DNA of 64,000 nucleotides from Pirellulaceae bacterium (GTDB lineage: Bacteria > Planctomycetota > Planctomycetia > Pirellulales > Pirellulaceae): the NCBI GenBank assembly GCA_019636385.1, contig JAHBXT010000001.1, positions 248,001 through 312,000 of the forward strand, written 5' to 3'. The translations under genes and the position numbers were made by a program. The stretch's first letter is position 1. Each line of letters opens with the position of its first letter. Of this stretch, positions 8,905 through 18,293 are shown piece after piece. The notes under the pieces are model-generated. The model worked only from the letters and a program-made list of their open reading frames with translations, searched no databases and was not told the origin of the DNA.

Positions 8905-9708
8905 ATGGCGGTACCAGCTCGAACGACTCAGGTTACTCCCAAAGTCAATCGCCGGAATCGACAGGACATCTTGGCCAAGCTGGCTGGCCAAGTACGACAA
9001 TTGGAATTGCCTGGTCGGTGCCTGAGTAAAGCATCGGCAATCAGTACGGGTTGCCCTGCCATGGACAATTGCTTGCCCACTGGCGGTTATGCTCCCGGCA
9101 GCATGATCGAATATTTGCGCAGTGCACCGGGATGCGGAGCCAGTTATCTGGCGCTGATGGCGGCGGCATCGGCGCTGCGCGCGGGCAGTGAAAAACATCT
9201 AGTCATCGTCGATACGTACCACCAGTTGTATCCGCCAGCCGTCAGTAGTCAGCAGATCGACTTGCAGCAAGTCATTTGGGTTCGCCCACAGTCCATGGCG
9301 GATGCGATTTGGGCTACCGATCAAGCGCTCCGCAATCCAGCCGTAGCCGCAGTGGTAGCCGATCTGGAAACATTGGATGCGCGCCAAGCACGGCGATTGC
9401 AACTGGCGGCTCAGCGCGGCGGCGGTCTAGGGCTGCTGCTGCGTGGCTTGTCTGCGCGGCGTCTACCCAGTTGGGCCGAAGTCCAGTGGATCGTGCGCAG
9501 TCTGCTGCCGCCATCAGTTCAGACCAACACTGCCGCGCTGGCCTCACCACCACTACGACGGCTGGAAGTAGTCTTGGCTCGACTTCGCGGCGGCACAGCC
9601 GGGGCGCGACTGCTGCTGGAACACAAGGTTATGGAAACCGGCCTGCAACTGGTACCGCCAACCAGTCCTCGCGCATGGCGGCAGAGCGCACAGAGCCATA
9701 CTCCATGA
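8905..9708 (+). CDS. imuA: ImuA-like RecA-fold protein of the error-prone repair cassette
   Basis: This 267-residue protein resembles ImuA/SulA-like members of the RecA superfamily, which partner ImuB (and often DnaE2) in damage-induced mutagenic translesion synthesis. The N-terminal helix is followed by STGCPAMDNCLPTGGYAPGS, matching the RecA-like entry to the nucleotide-binding core. The Walker A region reads SAPGCGASYLAL and lacks the canonical Lys, so ATP hydrolysis is doubtful. The longest frame begins at GTG 8881; ATG 8905 is preferred because AGGAGA sits about 10 bases before it. Its stop overlaps the imuB start as ATGA (9705-9708), indicating translational coupling. Confidence 0.78.
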   Translation: MAVPARTTQVTPKVNRRNRQDILAKLAGQVRQLELPGRCLSKASAISTGCPAMDNCLPTGGYAPGSMIEYLRSAPGCGASYLALMAAASALRAGSEKHLVIVDTYHQLYPPAVSSQQIDLQQVIWVRPQSMADAIWATDQALRNPAVAAVVADLETLDARQARRLQLAAQRGGGLGLLLRGLSARRLPSWAEVQWIVRSLLPPSVQTNTAALASPPLRRLEVVLARLRGGTAGARLLLEHKVMETGLQLVPPTSPRAWRQSAQSHTP

Positions 9709-11618
9709 ATGTTCAACCGATACACGCCCAGCCCACCCAAGCACCGTCCGTGGCGATACCAATGCACCCGACCAGCGGCAAGCACTGGCTGTGCGTTTGG
9801 CTACCCAATTGGCCGATCCAGCGCGTTCAAGCCATCGAGCCGGCACTGGTTGGCAAGCCGTTGGTACTGAGCGCTCGCGATCCACGGCGCGGGTTAGTCG
9901 TAGCTACCGCCAATCTACCGGCGCGATCACTGGGAGTGCGCCCCGGTATGAGGCTGGTGGAGGCTACAGGGCTAGCCGCGCTGGAGGTCCGATCACATGA
10001 TCCGGCGGAAGACTTGGAAGCTCTCTGTGGATTAGCCGAACAATCCCAGTGCTTCAGCCCGCTGGTGGGACTCGAACAGTTGGATCGGCACCTATGGGCT
10101 GGACGTTGTTTGCATCAGCCCGAGTGTTTATTGCTGGATATCAGTGGACTGGATGGTCTGTTTGGTGGTCAAGCCAATCTATTGTGGCGCGTTGGCGATT
10201 GGCTCCGTCAGCAGCACTATTTTGGCTGTTTGGCTGTAGGTAGTAGCGTGGGAGCCGCTTGGGCTTTGGCCAACTATGCTCTAAGATCACCCGCTCTACT
10301 GGTGGACAGTCCAGGTGTGGACCTTGGCCAGCAGCCCGTGCCGTCATCACCAAACAGTGCGTCCAACCCAAACTTGGCCTGCCAACAAAGCTTGGTGCCA
10401 GCTTCGCGTTATCTGCTGTTAGAGCCTCAGCAGCAAGCCGCGCTGGTGGAACGCTTGCCGCTAGCCGGCCTGCGCATCGACTCGGCGACCATCGCCACGT
10501 TGTGGCGTCTAGGACTAAATCGTATCGGGCAACTGAACAATCTACCTCGTGCCGGCCTAGCCAGTCGATTGGGAGAGCAATTGCTGTTACGTTGGGATCA
10601 GGCGCGCGGGGCAATCCAAGAATCAATCGCCAGCGTGCATTGTCAGCCTCAGTGGAGCGTCCAGCAGGATTTGGAACTGCCAACCGATCGCATGCAGACG
10701 ATTGCTGAATTGGTGCGACGATCGGTAGTGTGTTTGTCGGAGCGTTTGCAAAATCGCGGCCAGGGTGCACTGCGTATCACCTGCCGTTTGGACCTCGTCC
10801 AACAGCCGTCGCAGGTTCTGCAATTAAGTCTGTTTCGACCGACCTGCGACGGTCAACATTTGCTTGACCTATTGATGGGGCAGCTGGAACAACAGTTGCC
10901 GCGCTGCCTGCAAGCACCGCTGTGGCGATTATCATTGACGGCTACCTTAACGGCACCATTGGTATGGCGACAGTTCGATCTGTTTGACAGTGGTCAGACT
11001 GCCCAGCGGCATCAGTTAGCCCAACTGGTCGATACGCTCAGCGCTCGACTTGGGCGAAAGCAGGTACTGCAAGCGCGAGTGCAGCGACAATGGCAACCCG
11101 AGTTGGCCTACACGCTTCAGCCGCTAACCGGCATCCAGCCCAATGGCACAACACACTACAAGCCTAACCTACGACAACACTCTGCCAATCAACGGCGGCG
11201 TGTTCATAGTCCACAACACGCGGCTAGCCAACCGTCCCGAACAACACCGCCTTCACTCTTTGATCCTTCGGACAATCCACGCGAGACGCTGCGCCTCGCC
11301 GAGCCGGTGAGCCAGGATCCGCTACGACGGCCACTGCAACTGCTATCACCTCCTGTGACTATCCAAGTCAGCGGCATTTGGCAACTCGCGCGTTCAGCCG
11401 CTTCTTCGACTGCTGCCCCAGCCGCACAGCTCAAGTTAGCCGGACAATGGCAGCGGATCATCGTCGCCTGCGGGCCCGAGCGTTTAGAGAGTGGCTGGTG
11501 GAAAGGCCCCAGCTCGCGCCGCGACTACTATCGCCTGCTCACCCAGCGAGGCTGCTGGTACTGGATCTATCGCGACCTCTCAACCGGTCACTGGTTTTTA
11601 CACGGCCTGTTTGACTAG
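9705..11618 (+). CDS. imuB: ImuB-like Y-family DNA polymerase homologue
   Basis: A 637-residue ImuB homologue. The Y-family palm begins at HWLCVWLPNWPIQR, with the PLVLSARDPRRGLVVATA and LLLDISGLDGLFGG segments typical of ImuB. In canonical Y polymerases these regions carry catalytic Asp/Glu residues (for example SIDEA); here only part of the acidic set is visible, as in other ImuB proteins that act as adaptors rather than polymerases. A little-finger-like region follows, and the C-terminal 60 residues (LESGWWKGPSSRRDYYRL, WYWIYRDL) match the conserved ImuB tail. The open frame extends upstream to 9276, but that part is out of frame within imuA. The start ATG 9705 overlaps the imuA stop. No dnaE2 gene follows. 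Confidence 0.85.
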   Translation: MNVQPIHAQPTQAPSVAIPMHPTSGKHWLCVWLPNWPIQRVQAIEPALVGKPLVLSARDPRRGLVVATANLPARSLGVRPGMRLVEATGLAALEVRSHDPAEDLEALCGLAEQSQCFSPLVGLEQLDRHLWAGRCLHQPECLLLDISGLDGLFGGQANLLWRVGDWLRQQHYFGCLAVGSSVGAAWALANYALRSPALLVDSPGVDLGQQPVPSSPNSASNPNLACQQSLVPASRYLLLEPQQQAALVERLPLAGLRIDSATIATLWRLGLNRIGQLNNLPRAGLASRLGEQLLLRWDQARGAIQESIASVHCQPQWSVQQDLELPTDRMQTIAELVRRSVVCLSERLQNRGQGALRITCRLDLVQQPSQVLQLSLFRPTCDGQHLLDLLMGQLEQQLPRCLQAPLWRLSLTATLTAPLVWRQFDLFDSGQTAQRHQLAQLVDTLSARLGRKQVLQARVQRQWQPELAYTLQPLTGIQPNGTTHYKPNLRQHSANQRRRVHSPQHAASQPSRTTPPSLFDPSDNPRETLRLAEPVSQDPLRRPLQLLSPPVTIQVSGIWQLARSAASSTAAPAAQLKLAGQWQRIIVACGPERLESGWWKGPSSRRDYYRLLTQRGCWYWIYRDLSTGHWFLHGLFD

Positions 11619-11763
11619 ATGCATTGCGTCTCGTAACAAGCGACTATGGCCACAGGTATATTCACTCTTTTCTAACGCTTGGCTGGTGAGGAAAGAGCAT
11701 GCGACTGGCGCTTGTATCTACTATAATTGTGATGATCGACCGAATGGCAAAGGAACCGATCGG

Positions 11764-12398
11764 ATGTCAACCGTAGCTAAACATTACATTGCAGCTGACG
11801 AGTACCTTCAACGCGAGAGGCAGGCCGAATTTCGCTGCGAGTATTATCGGGGCCAGATGTTTGCCACGGCAGGGGTCTCCGCCAACCACAATCTGATTGT
11901 TCTGAACGCTGGTGCCAGTGTGCGTGAGCAGCTCAAGAACAAGTCTTGCCGCGCTTACCCGAGTGACTTAAAGCTGCGCGTTGAAGCGACTGGATTGTAT
12001 ACCTACCCGGACCATTCGGTCGTGTGTGGCGAGCCGCAATTGGAATCCGACGCTGCGATGTACTGCTAAATCCAGTCGTGTTGGTCGAAGTTCTTTCGGA
12101 TTCGACCCAGGCCTATGATCGTGGCAAAAAGTTTGAGCACTATCGAACGATTCCAAGCTTGCAGCATTACGTGCTGAGCGCCCAGGATCGACCTTCTATC
12201 GACTGCTTCCCACGCCAGTCCGCTGGCAGTTGAGGATTGACTAGCTGTCAGGCTTTGGATGAAAAGGTTGAGCTGGCAGCTATTGCTTGCCAACTTGCTA
12301 CCGACGAAGTCTATGACAAGCTAGCCTGTGGTAACGTCGATCGCGAGCTGCATATTCAACTGCCGCACTGGAACTGCATCATCCACGGATTAGCTTAG
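11764..12398 (+). pseudogene. broken Uma2-type (DUF820) endonuclease-like gene
   Basis: The reading starts MSTVAKHYIAADEYLQRER and follows the Uma2/DUF820 pattern through RCEYYRGQMFATAG, ANHNLIVLNAG, YPSDLKLRVEATG and YPDHSVVCGEPQLESDAA. It then shifts frame near 12058 (a stop TAA at 12067-12069). The next piece, NPVVLVEVLSDSTQAYDRGK, continues in the +1 frame, so one base appears missing. A second lesion is TGA at 12231-12233, where a Trp codon is expected; beyond it the frame still reads to 12398 (LAAIACQLATDEVYDK). Uma2 proteins have a PD-(D/E)XK-like fold and unknown role. With two independent lesions I call it a pseudogene, though sequencing error could explain one of them. Its end overlaps the convergent gene by 20 bases. 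Confidence 0.8.
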
Positions 12399-13464
12399 GC
12401 CAGGCTACCTTGCTCCAGCCCCACTTTAACAGTTCAGCGCTTAACAACTGGCCGGTCCAACTCTTGCGATCGACGGCGTAATTATTCCAGACCGTCTCCA
12501 AGTACGGCTCGCTGGCCTGAGCTAAAGCCTTCAGTAATCCCTGCTGCTCGATGGCTCGCAGACCTTCCCAATAGTGGTCGATGATGTGCTGCTGATACAT
12601 ATTTCCAGATACTTCCAGACTAACCAGTTCCCCAGGCTCGATGGATTGAATTTTGTTCAATGCCACTAGGCTGATCGTCGCAGAAAGATCCCAAATGGAA
12701 GCCTGCTGCTGTTGGGCAGCAAGTTCCATCTGACGCAACAATTGATCGACCTCAATGGGCGACAACAGTTTGTACGGATTTAATTGTGCCACCGTCGCCC
12801 GCGTTTGAGCGATTGTCTGTTGCAATCCGGCAATCGAAATAAGAGGCAACTCACAAGTGGCAGCCGCCGTGTGGAGCGCCTGCTGCAACGCCTGAACAAG
12901 CAGGTCGGCGGACGGCTGTGCGGGAGTGTGACTAACAATCTGCTGTTGGCGCAGTAGACCGAATAGCTGCTGCATGTGCAGATGTGAGTCGTAGGCAACT
13001 TCGCTGAAGATCGCCAATACTGTCAGAGGCGACACATGGAAGGTAGCCAGCGCCGTCATATCTAATAAACTGCCAAACGTGTGCTGGGCTACGAAGACTT
13101 GATCGTACGGGCGCTGGCCAGTCGCATCGCTCGGCTCGGCAGCAACGTTCACTGAATCTCCCATGACGTAATCCAGCATCTGCCGCATGAAGATCGAATA
13201 TGATCGCGAGTTCCGAAAGGCAGATGGCACTAGCCAGTTGGCTGAACCTCGGACCAGTTCGCTGGCATAGGCCCCGGCATTGCGCAGCGTATCAGGCAGA
13301 CCGGATGAGTACTGATACAATAGCTGCAGCCTACTGAAGGCTTCCCCCAGCGTATGCTGTTCCATGTCGATAGCGGCTGGCAAAGAATCGACCGGGGGCT
13401 GATCTGGTACATCCGTCGTCGGCTTGTCCAATTCGCTCATCGCACTCTGTAGCTCTCGTTCCAT
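12379..13464 (-). CDS. protein of unknown function (361 residues)
   Basis: I do not recognise a family. The protein is acidic at the N-terminus, rich in Gln, Ala and Leu, and seems mainly alpha-helical. There is no signal peptide and no convincing membrane segment. A Gln-rich helical stretch (LLRQMELAAQQQQASIWDL) lies at about residue 235-260, and the C-terminus ends with Trp-rich helices (LLKWGWSKVAWPKL). ATG 13464 gives the longest product; a Met eight residues on is an alternative. It lies 55 bases downstream of the response regulator on the same strand, so the two may be co-transcribed. Confidence 0.65.
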   Translation of the reverse strand: MERELQSAMSELDKPTTDVPDQPPVDSLPAAIDMEQHTLGEAFSRLQLLYQYSSGLPDTLRNAGAYASELVRGSANWLVPSAFRNSRSYSIFMRQMLDYVMGDSVNVAAEPSDATGQRPYDQVFVAQHTFGSLLDMTALATFHVSPLTVLAIFSEVAYDSHLHMQQLFGLLRQQQIVSHTPAQPSADLLVQALQQALHTAAATCELPLISIAGLQQTIAQTRATVAQLNPYKLLSPIEVDQLLRQMELAAQQQQASIWDLSATISLVALNKIQSIEPGELVSLEVSGNMYQQHIIDHYWEGLRAIEQQGLLKALAQASEPYLETVWNNYAVDRKSWTGQLLSAELLKWGWSKVAWPKLIRG

Positions 13465-13519
13465 CCTGGGCTGCGCAAACGTGTTGGCTCCAGAAAAATC
13501 AGGCTGATGCTGCGAACCT

Positions 13520-13954
13520 TTAGATGCCGCCCGCTGTCGATGTTAATCGACGAGCGCACTCGATCAGTCGCTCCATGGGAAACGGCTTGTGTAAATACTG
13601 GCTGACACCTAACAACTCGGCATATTGGCGGTGTCGATCGCCTTCGTTGGCCGTAACCATGATGACGGGCAAATCCTCTAGCCCCAATCGGCGAATCTGT
13701 TCCAATACCAAAAAACCGCTGCGTTTGGGCATCATCATGTCCAACACCAGCAGATTTGGCGAGATCGTCTCCAGCAGAGCGATGCCAGCATTGCCGTCGT
13801 TGGCCATGGAAACTTGGAATCCAGCACTCTCCAGTGCATAACGCATGGATTGGATAATTTCTAAGTCGTCGTCTACCAACAACACATGCGGGCGATCTGG
13901 CGGTTGCTGAGGCGACGCCAATTGTGACGTGTGATCGGGTAATCTTGTATTCAT
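13520..13954 (-). CDS. single-domain response regulator (CheY-like receiver)
   Basis: A 144-residue protein made of one receiver domain after a short Pro/Gln-rich N-terminus. The acidic pocket is LLVDDD (residues 26-30), the phosphoacceptor is Asp72 in VLDMMMP, the switch residue is Thr101 in VIMVTA, and the conserved Lys123 is in HKPF. No output domain follows, so it likely signals by protein contact, as CheY or Spo0F do. The open frame extends to a TTG at 14053, but the ATG at 13954 gives a normal start. No histidine kinase gene is nearby. It precedes the unknown gene at 12379-13464 on the same strand. Confidence 0.9.
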   Translation of the reverse strand: MNTRLPDHTSQLASPQQPPDRPHVLLVDDDLEIIQSMRYALESAGFQVSMANDGNAGIALLETISPNLLVLDMMMPKRSGFLVLEQIRRLGLEDLPVIMVTANEGDRHRQYAELLGVSQYLHKPFPMERLIECARRLTSTAGGI

Positions 13955-14141
13955 TCGATAGAATTTGACCTGTGATCGCCTCGCCTTGCGAAGCCTGGTT
14001 TGCGGTGAATTAAAATATTCTAACTGGAAGTCCGAATGGTTGATACTCGGCAAAATGCAGCTCGCTCAGACCTACCCTATTTTTCAACTCTTAAACGCCC
14101 AGCCAATCATTGTAGAGTACTGATGGGACAAGGATACTATC

Positions 14142-16511
14142 GTGAACCAACCTGACTCCACCACCCTGCGGCAGCAGATACTGGATTTCGTGTTCCATCC
14201 CAACTATCGACCTAGCAAGGCCAAGGCGATTTGCGCCGGGCTCAAACTACCTGAGGACGATTATCCACATGTTCGCATGACCATTAAACGCATGGTAACC
14301 GAAGGGCAACTGGCGTACAGCGCCGGACATTTGGTTGTCGCACCCCATGACGTCAGAGGCAAAGAGAAGCTGACTCGAGGAACCTTTCGGCAAGCGTCGG
14401 CCGGCTTTGGGTTTGTCCGGCCCGTTCCCACGGGACAACTGGGGGCGGTAGACGACATCTTTATACCCGCTTCGGCCACCGGATCGGCCATGGAAGGCGA
14501 CTTGGTTCAAGTCCGGCTGCGCATTGGACGGCGCGGCTCGCCCGAAGGTGAAGTTCTGGAAGTCCTGCAACGCGCCCGCCGGCAATTCACCGGTACCCTG
14601 CTGATGGAAAGTGGTCGAGCTGCCGTGCGTCTGGATGGTGTCAACTTTGGTTCTCCAGTCTCCATTGGTGATGTCCGAGGCTTGCCGGTTAATGCCGACG
14701 ATAAAGTAGTGGTCGAGCTGGTCAAATTCCCTGACGGCCTTCAACCTGGCGAGGGCGTGCTGCTGGAGGTGTTGGGTTCCAGCAAGAATCCAGCTGTTGA
14801 TACGTTGGCAGTCATGCGCCAGTACGGACTGCAAGAGCAGTTTCCCGAAGCGGTCATGGAGGCGGCTCGTCAGCAGGCAGACCAATTCGTCGAGGGAGAC
14901 ATCTCGTCGGATCGGCGAGATTTGACGCAGCTGCCCACGCTGACCATCGATCCAGCCGATGCGCGCGACTTTGACGACGCCATATCGCTCAACCGCAACG
15001 ACAAAGGAAATTGGGAATTATCAGTTCACATCGCCGATGTAGCCCAGTTTGTTCCCATTGGTTCAGTGCTCGACCAAGAAGCTCGACAGCGGGCAACTAG
15101 CGTCTATCTACCCGATCGCGTAATTCCGATGCTGCCGGAAATCATCAGCAATCACCTGGCCAGCCTGCAACCGGATCGAGTCCGACTGACCAAGACCGTC
15201 CTGATGGAGATGACCGATTCCGGCACACTACTCCATCAGGAAGTTTTCAATTCCGCGATTCGCAATCAACAGCGACTGAACTACGAACAAGTCGATCAGT
15301 ATTTGGCAGACCCCGAACCTTGGCGCGGGCGATTGGCTCCAGCCATCTGGCAGATGCTGAGGGACATGCACTCGCTGGCCATGACGCTGCGACGCAACCG
15401 TAACAAGGCAGGGTCGATCGAGTTGTATCTGCCTGAAATCAAAATCGACCTGGACAAATCGGGTAAAGTCAAGGGTGCGCGAATCATCGAGCATACCGAG
15501 AGTCATCAGGTTATTGAAGAGTTCATGTTGGCCGCGAATCAAGCTGTGGCCACCTGGTTAGACGACTTGCAAATCCCGTTTCTGCGACGGGTTCACGCTC
15601 CACCGGAACGCCGCAAGCTACAAAAATTGACCGAATTCGTCCGCGATCTGGAAATTTCAACTGAGGATCTGCAAAGCCGCTTCGAGATTCAAAAGCTAGT
15701 GCACAAGGTACGCGGTAAGCCCACTGAGTACGCAGTGAACTACGCCATCCTCAAGTCGATGAGCAAGGCGGTCTATCAGCCCGATCTGGAGGTACACTAC
15801 GCGCTGAACTTTGAACACTACTGTCACTTCACTAGCCCGATTCGCCGATATCCCGATCTACAAGTTCACCGCACCATCAATCGACTGCTGGCCGGCCGTC
15901 AACCCGTTGGCGATCCGCTTTCAGTGCTGATGACATTAGGCCACCATTGTTCCGATCAAGAGCAGAATGCTGAATGGGCTGAACGTGAAGTCACCAAGAT
16001 TAAACTGCTGCATTTTCTGAATAAGAAACTGGGACAGACGATGCCAGGCGTCATTACTGGCGTCGTCCCAGATGGCTTCTATGTTCGTGGAATCAAGATT
16101 CCGGCCGATGGTTTTGTGCCGCTAGGCAGTCTGCCCCATGATCGCTATCGCTTCGAGCGACATGGGCACGTCATCCAAGGCTTTCGTAGCGGCAATCGCT
16201 TTCGATTGGGTGATCAATTGACGGTCAAAATCGAACAAGTCGATCTACCTCGACGAACTCTGTTGCTATCGGTAGTCGCCAATCATACTACGGGTCCGCT
16301 AAGTCAGTCCGGCGATCTGGCAGGACGCACAACGGAGCGCCAGCGGCCTGGTGCCGGACGCCGTACAATCCGCTCATCGCGCGGCAAGCAGCACTCAGAC
16401 GCTTCGGAGTGGGCCTCACGTTCTGGCCGTAAAAAGAAATCGCCATATCCTGCGACTGATCACCCTAGATCAAAAAAGAAAGGCTTCCGAAAGAAGAAAG
16501 GCAAGATGTAG
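14142..16511 (+). CDS. rnr: ribonuclease R (RNB-family 3'-5' exoribonuclease)
   Basis: A 789-residue RNase R. An N-terminal helix-turn-helix region (YRPSKAKAICAGLKLPED) is followed by cold-shock domains. The RNB catalytic domain carries the Asp cluster DARDFDDAISL near residue 275, and an S1 domain lies at about 630-710. The tail is very basic and Lys/Arg/Ser-rich (SGRKKKSPYP, KKKGFRKKKGKM). RNase R degrades structured RNA processively and works in rRNA and mRNA turnover. The start is GTG 14142, with ACAAGGA about 10 bases upstream; the ATG nearby is out of frame. The long basic tail is common in the family and may bind ribosomes or RNA. Confidence 0.94.
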   Translation: MNQPDSTTLRQQILDFVFHPNYRPSKAKAICAGLKLPEDDYPHVRMTIKRMVTEGQLAYSAGHLVVAPHDVRGKEKLTRGTFRQASAGFGFVRPVPTGQLGAVDDIFIPASATGSAMEGDLVQVRLRIGRRGSPEGEVLEVLQRARRQFTGTLLMESGRAAVRLDGVNFGSPVSIGDVRGLPVNADDKVVVELVKFPDGLQPGEGVLLEVLGSSKNPAVDTLAVMRQYGLQEQFPEAVMEAARQQADQFVEGDISSDRRDLTQLPTLTIDPADARDFDDAISLNRNDKGNWELSVHIADVAQFVPIGSVLDQEARQRATSVYLPDRVIPMLPEIISNHLASLQPDRVRLTKTVLMEMTDSGTLLHQEVFNSAIRNQQRLNYEQVDQYLADPEPWRGRLAPAIWQMLRDMHSLAMTLRRNRNKAGSIELYLPEIKIDLDKSGKVKGARIIEHTESHQVIEEFMLAANQAVATWLDDLQIPFLRRVHAPPERRKLQKLTEFVRDLEISTEDLQSRFEIQKLVHKVRGKPTEYAVNYAILKSMSKAVYQPDLEVHYALNFEHYCHFTSPIRRYPDLQVHRTINRLLAGRQPVGDPLSVLMTLGHHCSDQEQNAEWAEREVTKIKLLHFLNKKLGQTMPGVITGVVPDGFYVRGIKIPADGFVPLGSLPHDRYRFERHGHVIQGFRSGNRFRLGDQLTVKIEQVDLPRRTLLLSVVANHTTGPLSQSGDLAGRTTERQRPGAGRRTIRSSRGKQHSDASEWASRSGRKKKSPYPATDHPRSKKKGFRKKKGKM

Positions 16512-16783
16512 GGTGGGACCAGCAGGACAGTCGGTCATGCTGAAACCATGTACCTTCGTGACCTGATGCGCAGCCCAGGAACACCAATACACGGTTGTAC
16601 TGCCTGGCGCCGGCCCACAACGCGAACTCAGAATCTGGTAGTCTTACACTGCCGGTATTTTTGGGCTACTAGCTACCTTGGTAACACCGCCTTCGTGCTT
16701 TGATGCAGTTAGGACCAGCGCGTTGAAGTTAGCGGTTGTAGCCCATTTGCTGTTTCACCAGAATTTGTTGGAGGGTTGATCCG

Positions 16784-18235
16784 ATGAGTCGAACTGCAAT
16801 TTCTTTGAAAACTGCCTTCGCAACGACACTGGCCCTGGCAGCCAGCTGCCTGCCGCATTGTCAAGCCGAATACGTAACGTTTGGGCAGGGGTACGGATCG
16901 AAGTGGGGCGCACCGGAACACGGCACTATCAGCGAGGTGATCACCTGGTCGTTCATGACCGACGGCACACCGCTGCATGCAAGCCATCCGCTACTGGGCG
17001 AGGTCACTGGCACCAGCAACATTTCAAACTTAAGTAGCAGGTTCGACGCTGGAGTTTTCGAGCAGCTAATTCAGAATGCCTTCAACACATGGTCGGCTGC
17101 CTCGCAAGGCAGAATAACGTTTCTCCAAGTGACGGATAATGGAGCTCCAGCTGGCGGTAATAGCCTCAACAATGACCATCCTGGCTCCTGGGAGATCGAT
17201 ATTCGCGTCGGTGCTTTTACCGCTGCGCCAGATTCCGATTTTGCGTGGCTGGGCGCAGTTGGTTATGGTCCGCCAGGCAACGATCATTTTCCGTTTTTCA
17301 AAGACGGCCTGGCCGGAGATATTATTTTTAATTTGAGCCAGCAGTTCTTTGTGGCTCCCGGCAATGAAGGAGATATTTTTTACGATGGTACTGGGCCTTA
17401 CATCAATGATCTGGAAGGCCTGATGTTGCACGAACTGGGACATGCCGCCATAGGCCTAGGTCATCCCAGCGCGGGAGTTGGCGATGTAATGTTCGTCGAT
17501 GACTTTCCAGATTGCTGCAATTTTGTCAACCGGCAACTCTCGCCAGACGACATCGCGGGAGCGCGAGCGGTTTACGGTGTGCCGGAACCAGATATCATCA
17601 ATTATTGGCCCTATCACGTTGCCTACTCCGGTTCCGGAACGCCACCCTGGCATCGCCTTGACGCCGGCAAGACGCTATTCCAAGAGAGCAGCCATCCACA
17701 ATTGCTAACTTACAACAACTTGATCAACTCGAAGCAGGGCATCAACGGCATACTATTTGACATCAATAATCTGGCAAACGCTGACCACCTGGGCACCAAT
17801 GATTTCAGCTTTCAGGTGAGCCCAGCTTATGTGTTCAATCAGGCCGATCATCCGCCGGTTGACTGGCAGGCCATAGCGACCGCACCCACGATCAGTGTCA
17901 GTGGCAGCGCACCGCATCGAGTGCTGATCAATTGGCCTGACGAGACGATCATGAATCGCTGGCTTCGAGTAACGATCAAAGCCACCTCCAACACCGGCTT
18001 GGCACAACCAGCCGTCTTCTACCTGGGACACCTACTAGGGGAGACCACCGGACCGGTAAACGGCGTCTTCACCGTATCGTTCGCCGACATTAGCCCGATC
18101 CGCGATGCAGTTAGTGGAATCGTAGATGCCAGCAGTGTGTATGATATTGATAAAAACGGCACGATTTCCTTTGCCGACATTACCGCCATGCGCGCCAATG
18201 TGAGCGCCCAGCTAAGACAAATCACCGTACCATGA
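16784..18235 (+). CDS. secreted matrixin-like zinc metalloprotease with dockerin-like C-terminus
   Basis: A 483-residue secreted protein. A signal peptide covers about residues 1-28 (TAFATTLALAASCLPHCQA). The metzincin zinc site HELGHAAIGLGH is at 216-227, followed by a Met-containing GDVMFVDD segment that could provide the Met-turn. This pattern is that of matrixins (MMP-like peptidases). The last 60 residues contain two Asp/Asn-rich loops (SFADISPIRDAV and YDIDKNGTISFADITAMR) that look like the duplicated calcium-binding segments of a type I dockerin. A strong GGAGG lies 9 bases before ATG 16784. It probably cleaves extracellular proteins; the dockerin could dock to a cohesin-like domain such as that in the giant protein at 26311-31119 (inference). 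Confidence 0.82.
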   Translation: MSRTAISLKTAFATTLALAASCLPHCQAEYVTFGQGYGSKWGAPEHGTISEVITWSFMTDGTPLHASHPLLGEVTGTSNISNLSSRFDAGVFEQLIQNAFNTWSAASQGRITFLQVTDNGAPAGGNSLNNDHPGSWEIDIRVGAFTAAPDSDFAWLGAVGYGPPGNDHFPFFKDGLAGDIIFNLSQQFFVAPGNEGDIFYDGTGPYINDLEGLMLHELGHAAIGLGHPSAGVGDVMFVDDFPDCCNFVNRQLSPDDIAGARAVYGVPEPDIINYWPYHVAYSGSGTPPWHRLDAGKTLFQESSHPQLLTYNNLINSKQGINGILFDINNLANADHLGTNDFSFQVSPAYVFNQADHPPVDWQAIATAPTISVSGSAPHRVLINWPDETIMNRWLRVTIKATSNTGLAQPAVFYLGHLLGETTGPVNGVFTVSFADISPIRDAVSGIVDASSVYDIDKNGTISFADITAMRANVSAQLRQITVP

Positions 18236-18293
18236 GACAGCGTCTTGGTATGGTGCAGAGGCTGGGGCGACGTGGGCCTATCGCCGACTGTTC

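Noticed and set aside
9276..9704. N-terminal extension of imuB open in frame over 143 codons
   Set aside because: It overlaps imuA in another frame, is Ser/Arg/Gly-rich like other shadow frames, and the ATGA junction with conserved residues starts at 9705.
12024..12233. Separate 69-codon gene
   Set aside because: Its sequence continues the Uma2 protein in a shifted frame, so it is part of the pseudogene.
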